Assembly: GCA_003526765.1 (NCBI GenBank)
Contig: DPXZ01000160.1
Span: 1-7,051 of the forward strand
Source: Fervidobacterium sp.
GTDB lineage: Bacteria > Thermotogota > Thermotogae > Thermotogales > Fervidobacteriaceae
Length of the DNA stretch: 7,051 nucleotides
Reading direction: 5' to 3'
The notes under the pieces are model-generated. The model was not told the DNA's origin. It ran no database searches and saw only the letters and a program-made list of their open reading frames with translations. The position numbers and the translations under genes were made by a program. Of the stretch, positions 6,740 through 7,051 are shown piece by piece. Numbering within the stretch: position 1 is the first letter of the stretch; every line of letters starts with the position of its first letter.

Positions 6740-6746
6740 CACCTCC
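6740..6746 (-). promoter_or_regulatory. Ribosome binding site supporting the TTG start of rho
   Basis: GGAGGTG on the minus strand, 8 bases before TTG at 6731-6729, is a stronger and better placed signal than the AAGGA before the internal ATG at 6713. It favours the 422-residue Rho beginning MSEGIN, although both starts could be used. Confidence 0.7.
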
Positions 6747-6799
6747 ACATCATTTCGAGAGAGTTTTCAAATCGTTTGATCAGATAATCAAAGGCTGCA

Positions 6800-7051
<252 letters not shown>

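Overview
The window most likely comes from a thermophilic, AT-rich bacterium of the Thermotogota, probably Fervidobacterium or a close relative. This is inferred from the overall look of the proteins (Rho, uracil phosphoribosyltransferase and a Thermotoga-like endonuclease V), strong GGAGGTG-type ribosome binding sites, use of TTG starts and tight gene packing. No database search was possible, so the genus is a guess and the phylum only moderately secure.

All seven well-supported genes lie on the minus strand, so transcription runs from high to low coordinates. In transcription order they are: the 3' part of upp (uracil salvage, cut by the window end at 7051); rho (transcription termination factor, TTG start); an unrecognised secreted/membrane-anchored protein with N-terminal TPR-like helices, one transmembrane helix and a long acidic cytoplasmic tail; two adjacent paralogous permeases of the ArsB/NhaD/P-protein branch of the ion transporter superfamily; endonuclease V (nfi); and, after a 104-base gap, a small exported beta-rich protein that appears to be an internal tandem duplication. 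No stretch over 300 bases lacks a gene. The longest gaps are 735-838 (a 13-bp tandem duplication), 5389-5462 (a possible hairpin plus three 8-bp repeats), 2849-2917 (a candidate promoter and a tiny possible leader ORF) and 6732-6799.

From upp to nfi the spacing is short enough for one long operon, possibly with internal promoters. The closest linkage is between the TPR/TM protein and the first permease: the stop and the TTG start overlap as TTGA, with a good ribosome binding site inside the upstream gene. The two permeases and the anchored TPR protein are therefore the best candidate for an undescribed functional unit. The flanking upp, rho and nfi are housekeeping genes with no evident link to transport. 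At the left edge a strong hairpin followed by T residues (47-74) looks like the terminator of a plus-strand gene that ends at or before the window edge and converges on the leftward genes.

I see no mobile element, CRISPR array, tRNA or rRNA, defence island or obvious recent gene transfer. The window reads mostly as an ordinary chromosomal region with a few details worth checking.
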